Origin: Streptomyces sp. NBC_00568
GTDB lineage: Bacteria > Actinomycetota > Actinomycetes > Streptomycetales > Streptomycetaceae
DNA: 64,000 nucleotides
NCBI RefSeq assembly: GCF_026341855.1
Contig: NZ_JAPENW010000001.1
Span: 3,711,001 to 3,775,000 of the forward strand
Reading direction: 5' to 3'
The position numbers were made by a program, and so were the translations under genes. How positions within the stretch are numbered: position 1 is the first letter of the stretch; each line of letters begins with the position of its first letter. Below are positions 51,059-59,815 of this stretch, in pieces. The notes beneath the pieces were generated by a model. The model worked only from the letters and a program-made list of their open reading frames with translations, did no database searches and was not told the origin of the DNA.

Positions 51059-51363
51059 GAACCGACTCCTTACGCTGTGTCACATATGTGGAAGCTGTGA
51101 ATCCGTCACTATTCCAATGTCGCACATCTCACGGAAACCGCTCTCCGGCCGCCCGTGACCATCTCCTTCGAGAACGCCTGCCCGGTCGCGGCGCGCGCAT
51201 GTGTGCGTCGGCGGTCACATCCGTTCCGCGGGGCGGATCATGCCGACGGTGGCCGTGCGGACGGGGTCGTTCCCGCGGGCCCGTCCGCCGCCGCATCCGC
51301 CGCGCCGGCGTGAACTGCTCGCGGGTTCACGCCCGTCGTGGGCTATTCGTGGTCTCATCGCTC

Positions 51364-51394
51364 TTGCAAGTCATTCGCAACAAGGCACTATCAT
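51364..51394 (+). promoter_or_regulatory. Nur-box and promoter of the nickel/cobalt transporter; leaderless start
   Basis: TTGCAA-GTCAT-TCGCAA (51364-51380) matches the Nur consensus tTGCaa-N5-ttGCAA at 11 of 12 positions. A TATCAT -10 box lies at 51389-51394, and TTGCAA could serve as the -35 (19-base spacer). The GTG start is 7 bases after the -10, so the mRNA probably begins at or next to the start codon. No ribosome site is seen. Upstream, 51059-51363 shows only the divergent ssgA-like promoter. Confidence 0.75.
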
Positions 51395-51400
51395 CGAACG

Positions 51401-52450
51401 GTGCATGTGCCTGACGGATTCATCAACGCCCCGGTCTCCGCCGTCACGGGAGTGGTCGCCGCCGGCGCCATCGCCGTGAGCCTGCGGGGTGCCCGCCGCG
51501 AACTCGACGAACGGACCGCGCCGCTCGCCGGCCTTGTCGCCGCCTTCATCTTCGCCGTGCAGATGCTGAACTTCCCGGTCGCCGCCGGGACCAGCGGACA
51601 TCTGCTCGGCGGCGCCCTGGCCGCGATCCTCGTCGGCCCCTTCACCGGTGTCCTCTGCGTCTCCGTCGTCCTGCTCATGCAGGGCATCCTCTTCGCGGAC
51701 GGAGGCCTCACCGCGCTCGGCGTGAACATCACCGACATGGCGATCGTCACCACCGTCGTCTCGTACGCCTTCTTCCGCGGCCTGGTGAAGGTGCTGCCCC
51801 GCAAGCGGCGTTCGGTCACCGTCGCGTCCTTCGTCGCCGCGCTGCTGTCCGTTCCGGCCGCCGCCCTCGCCTTCACCTTCCTCTACGCGATCGGCGGCAC
51901 CACCGACGTCGCGATCTCCAAGGTCGCCACGGCCATGATCGGCGTCCATGTCCTCATCGGCGTCGGCGAGGCCGCGATCACCGCGCTCACCGTCGGCGCC
52001 GTCATCGCCGTACGGCCCGATCTCGTGTACGGCGCCCGCGGCCTCCAGCAGCGGCTCAAGCTGCGGGTGAACGGGGAGCTCGTCGACGCACCCACGGCCG
52101 CCGCCCCCGTCGCCGCCCGCTCCTCGCACCGCAAGCTGTGGATCACCGGCCTCGTCACCTCCCTGGTCCTCGCAGGATTCGTCAGCTTCTACGCCTCCGC
52201 GAGCCCCGACGGCCTGGAGAAGGTCGCGAAGGACAAGGGCATCGACGCGCGAACCGGGAAGCACGCCACGGAGGACTCGCCGCTCGCCGGATACGGCGTC
52301 AAGGACGTCTCCGACCCCCGTGTCTCCGGTGGTCTCGCGGGGGTGATCGGCGTCGGTGTCACCGTCGTCGCCGGCACCGGTGTCTTCTGGACGGTCCGCA
52401 GGCGCCGTACGTCCGACAGTTCGCCCGTCTCCGTGCCGGAAGGCGTCTGA
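51401..52450 (+). CDS. cbiM: ECF nickel/cobalt transporter S component (CbiM-CbiN fusion)
   Basis: 349 residues from the GTG at 51401: HVPDGFINAPVSAV, where the N-terminal Met-His-Val coordinates the metal in CbiM/NikM. About seven helices follow (AFIFAVQMLNFPVAAGTSGHLLGGALAAIL, the conserved core written in part). After residue 240 there is another helix and a PDGLE segment, DGLEKVAKDKGIDARTG, typical of a CbiN-like domain, then a final helix. The Nur box favours nickel. It heads the cbiM-cbiQ-cbiO operon. Confidence 0.93.
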   Translation: MHVPDGFINAPVSAVTGVVAAGAIAVSLRGARRELDERTAPLAGLVAAFIFAVQMLNFPVAAGTSGHLLGGALAAILVGPFTGVLCVSVVLLMQGILFADGGLTALGVNITDMAIVTTVVSYAFFRGLVKVLPRKRRSVTVASFVAALLSVPAAALAFTFLYAIGGTTDVAISKVATAMIGVHVLIGVGEAAITALTVGAVIAVRPDLVYGARGLQQRLKLRVNGELVDAPTAAAPVAARSSHRKLWITGLVTSLVLAGFVSFYASASPDGLEKVAKDKGIDARTGKHATEDSPLAGYGVKDVSDPRVSGGLAGVIGVGVTVVAGTGVFWTVRRRRTSDSSPVSVPEGV

Positions 52451-52451
52451 G

Positions 52452-53213
52452 GTGGGGGCGGGCCACACGCACAAGCTGTACCGGCACGGGCACTCGCCGG
52501 TCCACGCCCTCCCGCCGCACACCAAACTCGCCGCCGCCTTCGGCTTCGTGATCGTGGTCGTCTCCACCCCGCGCGAGGCCATGTGGGCGTTCGCCCTGTA
52601 CGCCGCGCTGCTCGCGGTGGTGGCCCGCCAGGCCCGCGTACCGGCGGGCTTCCTCCTGAAGCGGCTGCTGATCGAGATCCCGTTCGTGGCGTTCGCAGTG
52701 CTGCTGCCCTTCGTGGCGGAGGGCGAGCGGGTGGACGTGCTGGGAATGTCCCTGAGCGTCAACGGCCTGTGGGGTGCCTGGAACGTCCTCGCCAAGGGCA
52801 CCCTCGGCGTCGCCACCTCCGTCCTCCTCGCCTCCACGACCGAACTGCGTGAACTGCTCCTCGGCCTGCAACGGCTTAGGCTCCCGCCGCTCCTCGTGCA
52901 GATCGCGTCCTTCATGATCCGGTACGGCGATGTCATCACCGGCGAGATGCGGCGCATGCGGATCGCCCGGGAGTCGCGCGGCTTCGAGGCGAGCGGCGTG
53001 CGGCACTGGGGAGTGCTCGCCAAGTCGGCGGGCGCGCTGTTCATCCGTTCCTACGAGCGCGGGGAACGCGTGCATCTCGCCATGGTGAGCCGGGGGTACG
53101 CCGGTTCCATGCCCGTCATCGACGAGGTGACCGCGTCCCGGGCGCAGTGGTCGTACGCCCTCGCCCTTCCGTTCGCCGCCCTTGTCGTATGTCTGTTGGG
53201 ATGGACGCTGTGA
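52452..53213 (+). CDS. cbiQ: ECF transporter transmembrane T component
   Basis: 253 residues from the GTG at 52452, one base after the cbiM stop. Hydrophobic helices and the two CbiQ coupling motifs: RIARESRGFEASGV and SYERGERVHLAMVSRGYAG, which contact the ATPase. Its stop overlaps the cbiO start (TGATG). The first 20 residues are His-rich (HTHKLYRHGHSPVHALPPH), possibly metal-related. Confidence 0.93.
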   Translation: MGAGHTHKLYRHGHSPVHALPPHTKLAAAFGFVIVVVSTPREAMWAFALYAALLAVVARQARVPAGFLLKRLLIEIPFVAFAVLLPFVAEGERVDVLGMSLSVNGLWGAWNVLAKGTLGVATSVLLASTTELRELLLGLQRLRLPPLLVQIASFMIRYGDVITGEMRRMRIARESRGFEASGVRHWGVLAKSAGALFIRSYERGERVHLAMVSRGYAGSMPVIDEVTASRAQWSYALALPFAALVVCLLGWTL

Positions 53214-54067
53214 TGTCTGCCGGTACACCTGGGGAGACGGCTGTGGAGAGCGCTGAGGGGATGCCCGAGCGGATGACCGAGGGCAGGTCCGGAGGGACGC
53301 CCGGGGGGACGCACGCCGTGCCCGCTTCGCTGGAGGTCTCCGGCCTCGCCTTCGCCTACCCCGACGGGCACCAGGCCCTGTTCGGCGTCGACTTCACCAT
53401 CGGGCGCGGCGAGCGCGTCGCGCTGCTCGGCCCGAACGGCGCCGGCAAGACCACCCTCGTCCTGCACCTCAACGGCATCCTGACCGGCGGCGCCGGGACG
53501 GTGACGGTCGCCGGACTCCCGGTCGGCAAGCGGCACATGGCCGAGATCCGGCGCAAGGTCGGCATCGTGTTCCAGGACCCGGACGACCAGCTGTTCATGC
53601 CGTCCGTGCGGGAGGACGTCGCCTTCGGTCCTGCCGCCGCGGGGCTGAAGGGTGACGCACTGGAGGAACGCGTCCGTACGGCTCTGGAGCGCGTCGGCAT
53701 GGAGGCCTTCGCCGACCGCCCGCCGCACCACCTGTCCTTCGGGCAGCGGCGCCGCGTCGCCGTCGCGACGGTGCTGGCGATGGAGCCCGAGATCCTCGTC
53801 CTCGACGAACCCTCGTCCAACCTCGACCCCGCCTCCCGGCGCGAACTCGCGGACATCCTGCGCTCGTTGGACGTCACCGTTCTCATGGTCACCCACGACC
53901 TGCCGTACGCCCTCGAACTGTGCCCGCGCTCCCTCGTCCTGAGCGACGGCGTGATCGTCGCCGACGGCCGCACCGGCGACCTCCTGTCCGACGACGAGCT
54001 CATGCGCACCCACCGTCTGGAGCTGCCCTTCGGGTTCGACCCGCGCTCCGTGACAATGGGGGCGTGA
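53213..54067 (+). CDS. cbiO: ECF transporter ATPase
   Basis: 284 residues from the ATG at 53213. An unusual 35-residue Gly/Ser/Thr-rich extension precedes the ABC domain. Walker A GPNGAGKTT (about 79-87), Q-loop VFQDPDDQLF, signature LSFGQRRRVA (usual LSGGQ changed to LSFGQ, common in CbiO), Walker B ILVLDEPSSNLDP, and H-loop MVTHDLPY. One ATPase gene is seen, so it should act as a homodimer. Its stop overlaps the marR/ohrR start (GTGA). Confidence 0.94.
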   Translation: MSAGTPGETAVESAEGMPERMTEGRSGGTPGGTHAVPASLEVSGLAFAYPDGHQALFGVDFTIGRGERVALLGPNGAGKTTLVLHLNGILTGGAGTVTVAGLPVGKRHMAEIRRKVGIVFQDPDDQLFMPSVREDVAFGPAAAGLKGDALEERVRTALERVGMEAFADRPPHHLSFGQRRRVAVATVLAMEPEILVLDEPSSNLDPASRRELADILRSLDVTVLMVTHDLPYALELCPRSLVLSDGVIVADGRTGDLLSDDELMRTHRLELPFGFDPRSVTMGA

Positions 54068-54537
54068 CCAAACAAGAGGACGTCGGGCCGCCGGACGGTT
54101 CGCTGCTGCTCGACGACCAGTTGTGCTTCGCGCTGTACGCCGCCCAGCGCGCCGTGACCGCCGCGTACCGCCCGCTGCTGGAGGAGCTCGGTCTCACCTA
54201 CCCGCAGTACCTCGTCCTGCTGGTCCTCTGGGAGCGGGGCGAGACCACGGTCAAGGAACTGGCCGGTGCCCTCCACCTCGACTACGGCACGATGTCTCCG
54301 CTGCTCAAGCGGCTGGAGTCGGCGGGGCTGGTGCGCCGTGAGCGCTCGGCGCACGACGAACGCTCCGTGCGCGTCGCCCTCACCGGGCGCGGCGAACTGC
54401 TGAGGGAGCGCGCGGAGGAGGTGCCGCAGGCCCTGCTGACGGCGACCGGTATGAGCGGGGCCGACGTCACGCGCCTGCGCGAGGAGCTCCGGCTGCTGAC
54501 GGAGCGCGCGGAGAGCGCGGCGGCCCGGGGCCGCTGA
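54064..54537 (+). CDS. ohrR: MarR-family regulator, OhrR type
   Basis: 157 residues; GTG overlaps the cbiO stop. Winged-helix with LTYPQYLVLLVLWERGETTVKELAGALHLDYGTMSPLLKRLESAGLV. The reactive cysteine C21 in DDQLCFALYAA is conserved in 1-Cys OhrR, which senses organic peroxides. The ohr gene follows 216 bases downstream. It is odd that ohrR is translationally coupled to a nickel transporter. Confidence 0.92.
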   Translation: MTKQEDVGPPDGSLLLDDQLCFALYAAQRAVTAAYRPLLEELGLTYPQYLVLLVLWERGETTVKELAGALHLDYGTMSPLLKRLESAGLVRRERSAHDERSVRVALTGRGELLRERAEEVPQALLTATGMSGADVTRLREELRLLTERAESAAARGR

Positions 54538-54543
54538 CCTGCC

Positions 54544-54720
54544 GGGGCTTCGGGACCTCGCCCCGCCCAGGGCTTCGGGCCTTGCCCCGCCCAGGGCTTC
54601 GTGACCTTGCGCTGGCGGGGGCTTCGGGGCCCTGCGCTGCCGGCTGTCCGCGGTTTCCGCCCCCCTGGGCATTCCGGACTCCGTACCGGCCAGTACCTTG
54701 TGCACGATGTACTTGTGCAC
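54544..54720. repeat. Repeats and operator candidate in front of ohr
   Basis: About four imperfect 24-26-bp tandem repeats of GGGCTTCGGG-[AC]CCT-GCCCCGCCCA at about 54544-54640. Then TTGTGCAC appears twice at 54698-54705 and 54713-54720, 15 bases apart, 33 bases before the ohr start. The second pair could be the OhrR operator and promoter. Confidence 0.55.
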
Positions 54721-54753
54721 TTCTGTGTTGTCCACTCAGGGGGAGGTCCTGCC

Positions 54754-55200
54754 GTGATCGACGGCGCCGTTGTCGACACCCGTCCGACGAAGATCATGTA
54801 TGTCGCCGAGGCCACCGCGCACGGCGGCCGGGACGGCTATGTGACCAGCCAGGACGGGCAGCTCGAACTGAAGGTCGCGATGCCGCCGGCGCTCGGGGGC
54901 GACGGGAACGGCACCAACCCGGAGCAGCTGTTCGCTGCCGGGTACAGCGCCTGCTTCCACAACGCGCTGGTGCTGGTGGGCCGCCGCGCCGGCTACGACC
55001 TCTCGGGTTCCACGGTCGCGGCGAAGGTCGGGATCGGCCCCAACAAACAGCGCGGCTACGGACTGGCGGTGGCCCTGAGCGTCTCGCTCCCCGTCGTCGA
55101 CCAGGAGGTGGCGACCAAGCTCGTGGACGCGGCGCACGAGGTCTGCCCGTACTCGAACGCCACCCGCGGCAACATCGAGGTCACGATCGTGCTGGGCTAG
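54754..55200 (+). CDS. ohr: Organic hydroperoxide resistance protein
   Basis: 148 residues from the GTG at 54754 with GGGGGAGG upstream. OsmC/Ohr fold with MYVAEATAHGGRDGYV, NPEQLFAAGYSACFHNAL and HEVCPYSNATRGN. The redox cysteines are C67 and C131. It reduces organic hydroperoxides using lipoyl proteins. Its regulator ohrR lies upstream. Confidence 0.95.
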   Translation: MIDGAVVDTRPTKIMYVAEATAHGGRDGYVTSQDGQLELKVAMPPALGGDGNGTNPEQLFAAGYSACFHNALVLVGRRAGYDLSGSTVAAKVGIGPNKQRGYGLAVALSVSLPVVDQEVATKLVDAAHEVCPYSNATRGNIEVTIVLG

Positions 55201-55276
55201 GGGCCCTAGGAATCGAAGGCCGCGGACGCGTGTTGCACTCAGTGCTGGCAGTGGTGAGGCGACAGGGAGCGCGGGC

Positions 55277-56437
55277 GTGGACGTGAACGGCACAGTGGCC
55301 GAGGGCTTCGAGCCGGTCAGGGAGGCGTTCGCGGGCAACTTCGCGGCGCTGGGGGACCGGGGCGCCGCCGTCACCGTCTACCGCGACGGGCGCAAGGTCG
55401 TCGACCTGTGGGGCGGCACCCGCGACGTCGACGGCACCGAGCCCTGGCAGCGCGGCACCGCGCAGATCGTGCGCTCCGCGACGAAGGGCGTCGCCGCCGC
55501 CGTACTCCTGCTGCTCGCGCAGCGCGGCCACCTCGACCTGGACGCGCCGGTCGGCGCCTACTGGCCCGAGTACAAGGCGCGCGGCAAGGAGCACACGCGT
55601 GTGCGGCACCTGCTCGCGCACCGGGCCGGAGTGCCCGTCCTCGACCGTCCGCTCACCCCCGCCGAGGCCGCCGACCTCGACCTCGCGGCCGCCGCGGTGG
55701 CCGCGCAGACGCCGGTGTGGGCGCCCGGGGCCCAGCACGGGTACCACGCGCAGACGTACAGCTGGCTGACCGGCGAGCTGGTCCGGCGGGTGACCGGGCG
55801 CACGATCGGCCGGTGGATTGCGGACGAGATCGCCCGGCCGCTGGACCTGGACCTGTGGATCGGGCTTCCGGAGGCGGCGGCGGGCCGGGTGGGGCGGGTC
55901 GCACAGGTCGAGGCGCTGTCGACGCCCGGCGGTCTGAAGACCCGTCCGAAGCGGGCGGTCTCCGAGGCGTACGCCGACCCGGACAGCATCACCCGCCGCG
56001 CCTTCGCCGCGATCACCCCGATGCCCGACGAGAACGATCCCGCCTACCGCGCGGCCGTCCTGCCCGCCTCGAACGGCATCGCCACGGCCGACGGTCTCGC
56101 CCGCTTCTACGCCGCGCTGATCGGTGAGGTGGACGGCGTACGGCTGTTCACGCCGGAGACGGTGGCGGCCGCGCGGGCGGAACAGTCCGCGGGACCCGAC
56201 CGGGTCCTCGTCGTCAACACCCGGTTCGGCCTCGGCTACATGCTCCACGGCGGGGCGTCGCCCCTGCTCTCCCCGGGCTCCTTCGGCCACCCCGGCCGCG
56301 GCGGCGCCCTCGGCTTCGCCGACCCCGAGTCGGGCATCGCCTTCGGATACGTGACCAACGGCTTCCGCACGAGCGTGACGGCGGACGCGCGGGCGCAGGC
56401 GCTGGTACGGGCGGTACGGACGGCCGTCGACGCGTAG
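55277..56437 (+). CDS. Class C beta-lactamase-like serine hydrolase/esterase (EstB type)
   Basis: 386 residues from the GTG at 55277. It has the serine SxxK in RSATKG (about 67-70) and a Y-S pair in HAQTYSWL (the YxN-like element seen in EstB esterases as YS-L). The C-terminal HPGRGGALGF is the usual HxG-like motif. No signal peptide, so it is cytoplasmic. Such enzymes hydrolyse esters more often than beta-lactams. It appears monocistronic. Confidence 0.88.
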   Translation: MDVNGTVAEGFEPVREAFAGNFAALGDRGAAVTVYRDGRKVVDLWGGTRDVDGTEPWQRGTAQIVRSATKGVAAAVLLLLAQRGHLDLDAPVGAYWPEYKARGKEHTRVRHLLAHRAGVPVLDRPLTPAEAADLDLAAAAVAAQTPVWAPGAQHGYHAQTYSWLTGELVRRVTGRTIGRWIADEIARPLDLDLWIGLPEAAAGRVGRVAQVEALSTPGGLKTRPKRAVSEAYADPDSITRRAFAAITPMPDENDPAYRAAVLPASNGIATADGLARFYAALIGEVDGVRLFTPETVAAARAEQSAGPDRVLVVNTRFGLGYMLHGGASPLLSPGSFGHPGRGGALGFADPESGIAFGYVTNGFRTSVTADARAQALVRAVRTAVDA

Positions 56438-56584
56438 CCGCCCGACCGAGGACGCCTCCCCCGGAGGAAGCAGGGGGGGTGGGGTGCGGCTGCTCCCGAT
56501 CCCCGAGCCGGACGGTGATCTTGAAACGCGTGAACCGGCGGGCTCACGCGGGGTAGGTGCCGGGTCGCGCTCGCCGCCCGGCAC

Positions 56585-57430
56585 CTACCCGGCGTGCAGC
56601 ATCAGCCCGATCCCCACGACCAGCAGGCCCGCCGCCGCGATCCTGGGCGCTCCGAACCGCTCCTTGAAGAACACCGCCCCGATGGCGGCGCCCACGATGA
56701 TCGAGGACTCCCGCAGGGCCGCGATCGGAGCCAGTTCGGCCCGTGTCTGGGCCCACAGCACCAGCCCGTAGGCCGTGACGGAGAGCGCGGCGCCGAGGAA
56801 GCCGACGGCGGCGAACGGCCTGAGCGCCGAGACGGTCCCACCGCGCCAGCGGTACAGCGCGTACGCCGGGATCACCACGCCCTCGATCGCCATCAGCCAG
56901 GCGATGTACCCGAGAGAGGTGCCGGACGCGCGTACACCGAGACCGTCGACCACGGTGTACGCGGCGATCGACACGCCCGTCGCGAGGGCGGCGCCGATCG
57001 CCGCCCAGTTGGGCCGACGGCCGCGCAGCCCCCACAGGGCGACACCCGTCAGCCCCGCGCAGGACAGCGCGACGCCGGAGGCCGCCCACCCGTCGGGCAC
57101 CTCGTGCGCGAAGACCGCCGCCAGCACGGTGACGATCAGCGGGGCGGTGCCCCGCGCGATCGGATAGGCCTGCCCGAAGTCGCCGAGCCGGAAGGAACGC
57201 ATCAGCAGCACGTAGTACGCGATGTGGATGAGGGCCGAGGCGATGAGGTACGGCCAGGCCCCGGACGCGGGGAACGCCACGAACGGCACCATGACCAGGC
57301 CGATCAGCATGCCGCCGCCCGCGATCAGCGTGAAGCCGACGAGCTTGTCGGTGATCCGGTGCGCGATCGCGTTCCAGCTGGCGTGGGTGACCGCCGCGAG
57401 CAGCACCGCCGCCGTGACGAGGGGGGTCAC
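56585..57430 (-). CDS. DMT-superfamily (EamA) transporter
   Basis: 281 residues from the GTG at 57428-57430, which overlaps the YbaK gene stop by four bases (GTGA). Ten helices in two EamA halves: first THASWNAIAHRITDKLVGFT, middle HIAYYVLLMRSFRLGDFGQAYPIARGTAPL, and second half from about residue 150. It probably exports an amino acid or metabolite. Coupling to the YbaK-type protein suggests co-regulation only. Confidence 0.9.
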   Translation of the reverse strand: MTPLVTAAVLLAAVTHASWNAIAHRITDKLVGFTLIAGGGMLIGLVMVPFVAFPASGAWPYLIASALIHIAYYVLLMRSFRLGDFGQAYPIARGTAPLIVTVLAAVFAHEVPDGWAASGVALSCAGLTGVALWGLRGRRPNWAAIGAALATGVSIAAYTVVDGLGVRASGTSLGYIAWLMAIEGVVIPAYALYRWRGGTVSALRPFAAVGFLGAALSVTAYGLVLWAQTRAELAPIAALRESSIIVGAAIGAVFFKERFGAPRIAAAGLLVVGIGLMLHAG

Positions 57431-57957
57431 GCGATGGTCTCGCGCACGTCCACCAGCGTGCCGCCCGCGTGGGCGATCAGGCTCTTCGGGTCCATCGGGA
57501 AGATGGTGAACGGGGTGCCCGCCGAGGTCCACACCGTGTCGTGGTCGAGCAGCGAACGGTCCACCAGGACGCGGATCTTCGTACGGTGCCCGAAGGGCGG
57601 TACGGCGCCGGTCGCGTATCCCGTCGACTCCCGCACGAGGTGTGCCCCGGCCCGGGTGATCTTCTCGGCGCCCAGCTCCCGCTGTACGAGCTCCATGTCG
57701 ACCTGCGCCGAGCCGTCCAGCAGCACCAGCACCGGAGCCCCGTCCGCCGCGAAGAACAGCGATGTGCAGATCTGGCTCAGCTCGCAGCCGATCGCGGCGG
57801 CGGCCTCGGCGGCGGTGCGGGTCGGGTCGGGGAAGCGACGGACGCGCCCGGTCACCTCGTCGAGCCCCAATTCCCGCAGGGCCTCGGCGAAACGGGGGTG
57901 GGCGGCGTACTCGGCGGGGGACCGCTCTTCGCCGGCGTTCTCTTCGGTGGCGTTCAT
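57427..57957 (-). CDS. YbaK/EbsC-type aminoacyl-tRNA deacylase
   Basis: 176 residues from the ATG at 57955-57957; an upstream start would add 11 residues. YbaK-fold blocks: RTAAEAAAAIGCELSQICTSLFF, KITRAGAHLVRESTGYATGAVPPFGH, and TSAGTPFTIFPMDPKSLI. YbaK-type proteins remove mischarged amino acids such as Cys from tRNA-Pro. It is the first of two coupled genes with the DMT transporter. Confidence 0.9.
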   Translation of the reverse strand: MNATEENAGEERSPAEYAAHPRFAEALRELGLDEVTGRVRRFPDPTRTAAEAAAAIGCELSQICTSLFFAADGAPVLVLLDGSAQVDMELVQRELGAEKITRAGAHLVRESTGYATGAVPPFGHRTKIRVLVDRSLLDHDTVWTSAGTPFTIFPMDPKSLIAHAGGTLVDVRETIA

Positions 57958-58038
57958 GAACGGCACGCTAGCGGTCGGTGTACGCGCCACGCGACCGGGT
58001 CCCGGACAACTCCCCGGGGCCGTTCGGTCCGGGGACGG

Positions 58039-59709
58039 TCAGCTCCCGGCCTTCAGCAGGGCCGCCACGATCGGGCCCGCCGTACTGCCGCCGTGACCGC
58101 CCTGCTGGACGACGCCCGCCGCCGCCAGGTCGCCCTTCCACGCCGTGAACCAGCCGTTCGGCTTCTTCTGGTTGTCGACCTCGGCGGAGCCGGTCTTGGC
58201 GCCGTAGTCGGGGCCGAGACCGGACATGGCCTCGGCGGCGGTGCCGGCGGCGGCCGTGTACTGCATGACCTCGCGCAGCTGGGAGAGCGTGGACGCCGAC
58301 AGGGTGCGGGACGCCGTGGCCAGGGTGCGGTGGTCGACCGACGGGGCCACCAGGTACGGCTGGTGGAAGGTGCCGGACTTGACGGTGGAGGCGACGGACG
58401 CCATGTTCAGCGGGCTCATGCGGACCCCGCCCTGGCCCATCAGCGACGCGGCCATCTGCGCCGCGCTCTGCACCGGCACCGCGCCGTCGAACGACGGCAC
58501 GCCGACGGCCCAGTTGTTCATGCTCAGGCCGAAGACCTGCTGGGCCTGCTTGGTCAGGTCGTCGTTCTCCAGCTTCTTCGCCTGGCTGATGAAGGCCGTG
58601 TTGCAGGACCGCGCGAAGCTCGCCTTGAACGTGCCGTTCTTGATCTCGAAGTCGTCGTCGTTGTGGAACTTCCACCCGCCGTACGTCGACGTCTTGGGGC
58701 AGGGGTGCGCTTTGTCGGCCGAGGCCAGACCCTTGTCGAAGAGCAGCGACGCGGTGATGACCTTCATCGTGGAGCCGGGCGCGAGGGAACCCTGGAAGGC
58801 GGTGTTGAAGCCGTGGCCGCTGTTCGCGACGGCGAGGATCTCGCCCGTCGAGGGGCGCATCAGGACCACGGACGCCTTCTCCTTGGCGGCCACCCGGCGC
58901 TCCGCCTCCGCCTGGAGGGTCGCGCTGAGCGTCGTCTTCACGGTGCCCGGGGTGCCCTCGCTGAGCGTCACCAGGGTCTTGTCGGGGGTCTTCTGGGTGC
59001 CCTTCTTCGCGGCCTTGCGGATCACGCGCAGCTCGATGCCCGCCTTGCCGCCGGCCGTCTTGCCGTACTTCTCGCGCAGTCCGTCGAGGACCGTCCCCAG
59101 GGAGGGGTACTCGGCGGCGGTCAGCTCACCGCCCTCGCTGTCGAGCGCGGTGACCGGCGGGGTCCCCGACGCTCCGGTCACCAGCCGGTCGCCGTCCTGA
59201 AGGTCCGGGTGGACGACGGACGGCTTCCAGCCGACCAGCGCCACGCCGTCCTTCGCCCGGCGCACGACCGTCATCTTCGACGTGTACGTCAGGGGCTTGG
59301 TCCTGCCCTTGTAGGTGACGGTGGCCTTGACGTCGAACGGGACGTCGGCGCCCGACGGCTTGCCGCGCTTCAGTGCCACGCCGGTGATGTGGGCGTCCTT
59401 GCCGTAGCCGGTCAGCGTGGTCGTGGCGGCCGCCGAGTCGTCGGTGGCGGCGGCGGCCGCGGTGACGTCGCCGCTCTGCCAGGCGGTGAGGAAGGCGGAG
59501 GACGCCAAACGGATCTCGGCCGCGGACAGCGGGCCCGTCTTGACGGCCTTGCGGGTGGTGGCCGTGGTCCCCTCGTCGGCGGCCGCGCCACTGCCGTACA
59601 GGCTGTACGCACCGAACGCCCCGCCGACGACGGCCACGGCGATCACTCCGCCGAGTACGGCGGGCTGCTTGGTCTTCCGCCGCTCGGCGACGCGCCTTCT
59701 CTTGCCCAC
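58039..59709 (-). CDS. Penicillin-binding protein (NTF2-like N-domain plus transpeptidase)
   Basis: 556 residues from the GTG at 59707-59709 (GGAGGG upstream). A basic start (GKRRRVAERRKTKQ) and one helix anchor it. A MecA_N/NTF2-like domain (about 70-190) precedes a dimerisation segment and the transpeptidase domain (about 290-550). Motifs: S313-x2-K (GSTMKV), SCN (SCNTAF) and KTG (AKTGSAEV). It is a monofunctional class B-like transpeptidase. A paralogue lies immediately upstream. Confidence 0.93.
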   Translation of the reverse strand: MGKRRRVAERRKTKQPAVLGGVIAVAVVGGAFGAYSLYGSGAAADEGTTATTRKAVKTGPLSAAEIRLASSAFLTAWQSGDVTAAAAATDDSAAATTTLTGYGKDAHITGVALKRGKPSGADVPFDVKATVTYKGRTKPLTYTSKMTVVRRAKDGVALVGWKPSVVHPDLQDGDRLVTGASGTPPVTALDSEGGELTAAEYPSLGTVLDGLREKYGKTAGGKAGIELRVIRKAAKKGTQKTPDKTLVTLSEGTPGTVKTTLSATLQAEAERRVAAKEKASVVLMRPSTGEILAVANSGHGFNTAFQGSLAPGSTMKVITASLLFDKGLASADKAHPCPKTSTYGGWKFHNDDDFEIKNGTFKASFARSCNTAFISQAKKLENDDLTKQAQQVFGLSMNNWAVGVPSFDGAVPVQSAAQMAASLMGQGGVRMSPLNMASVASTVKSGTFHQPYLVAPSVDHRTLATASRTLSASTLSQLREVMQYTAAAGTAAEAMSGLGPDYGAKTGSAEVDNQKKPNGWFTAWKGDLAAAGVVQQGGHGGSTAGPIVAALLKAGS

Positions 59710-59755
59710 AGCTTTCAGCCCTCCGCCGTCCCCTGATGCCCCGTGACACACCCCC

Positions 59756-59783
59756 GTGCCTCTCGTTCCTCAACGAGAGGCAC
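59756..59783 (-). terminator. Hairpin between the two PBP genes
   Basis: GTGCCTCTCGTT/AACGAGAGGCAC, 12-base perfect stem with a 4-base loop. It may terminate the upstream PBP transcript. Confidence 0.7.
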
Positions 59784-59815
59784 CACCCTAGGGTCCCGTC
59801 CTGTGCGGGGCGACT

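Noticed and set aside
51059..51400. Cobalamin riboswitch before cbiM
   Set aside because: No B12-box-like sequence or long structured leader is seen, and the -10 lies only 7 bases before the start codon, leaving no room for a riboswitch.
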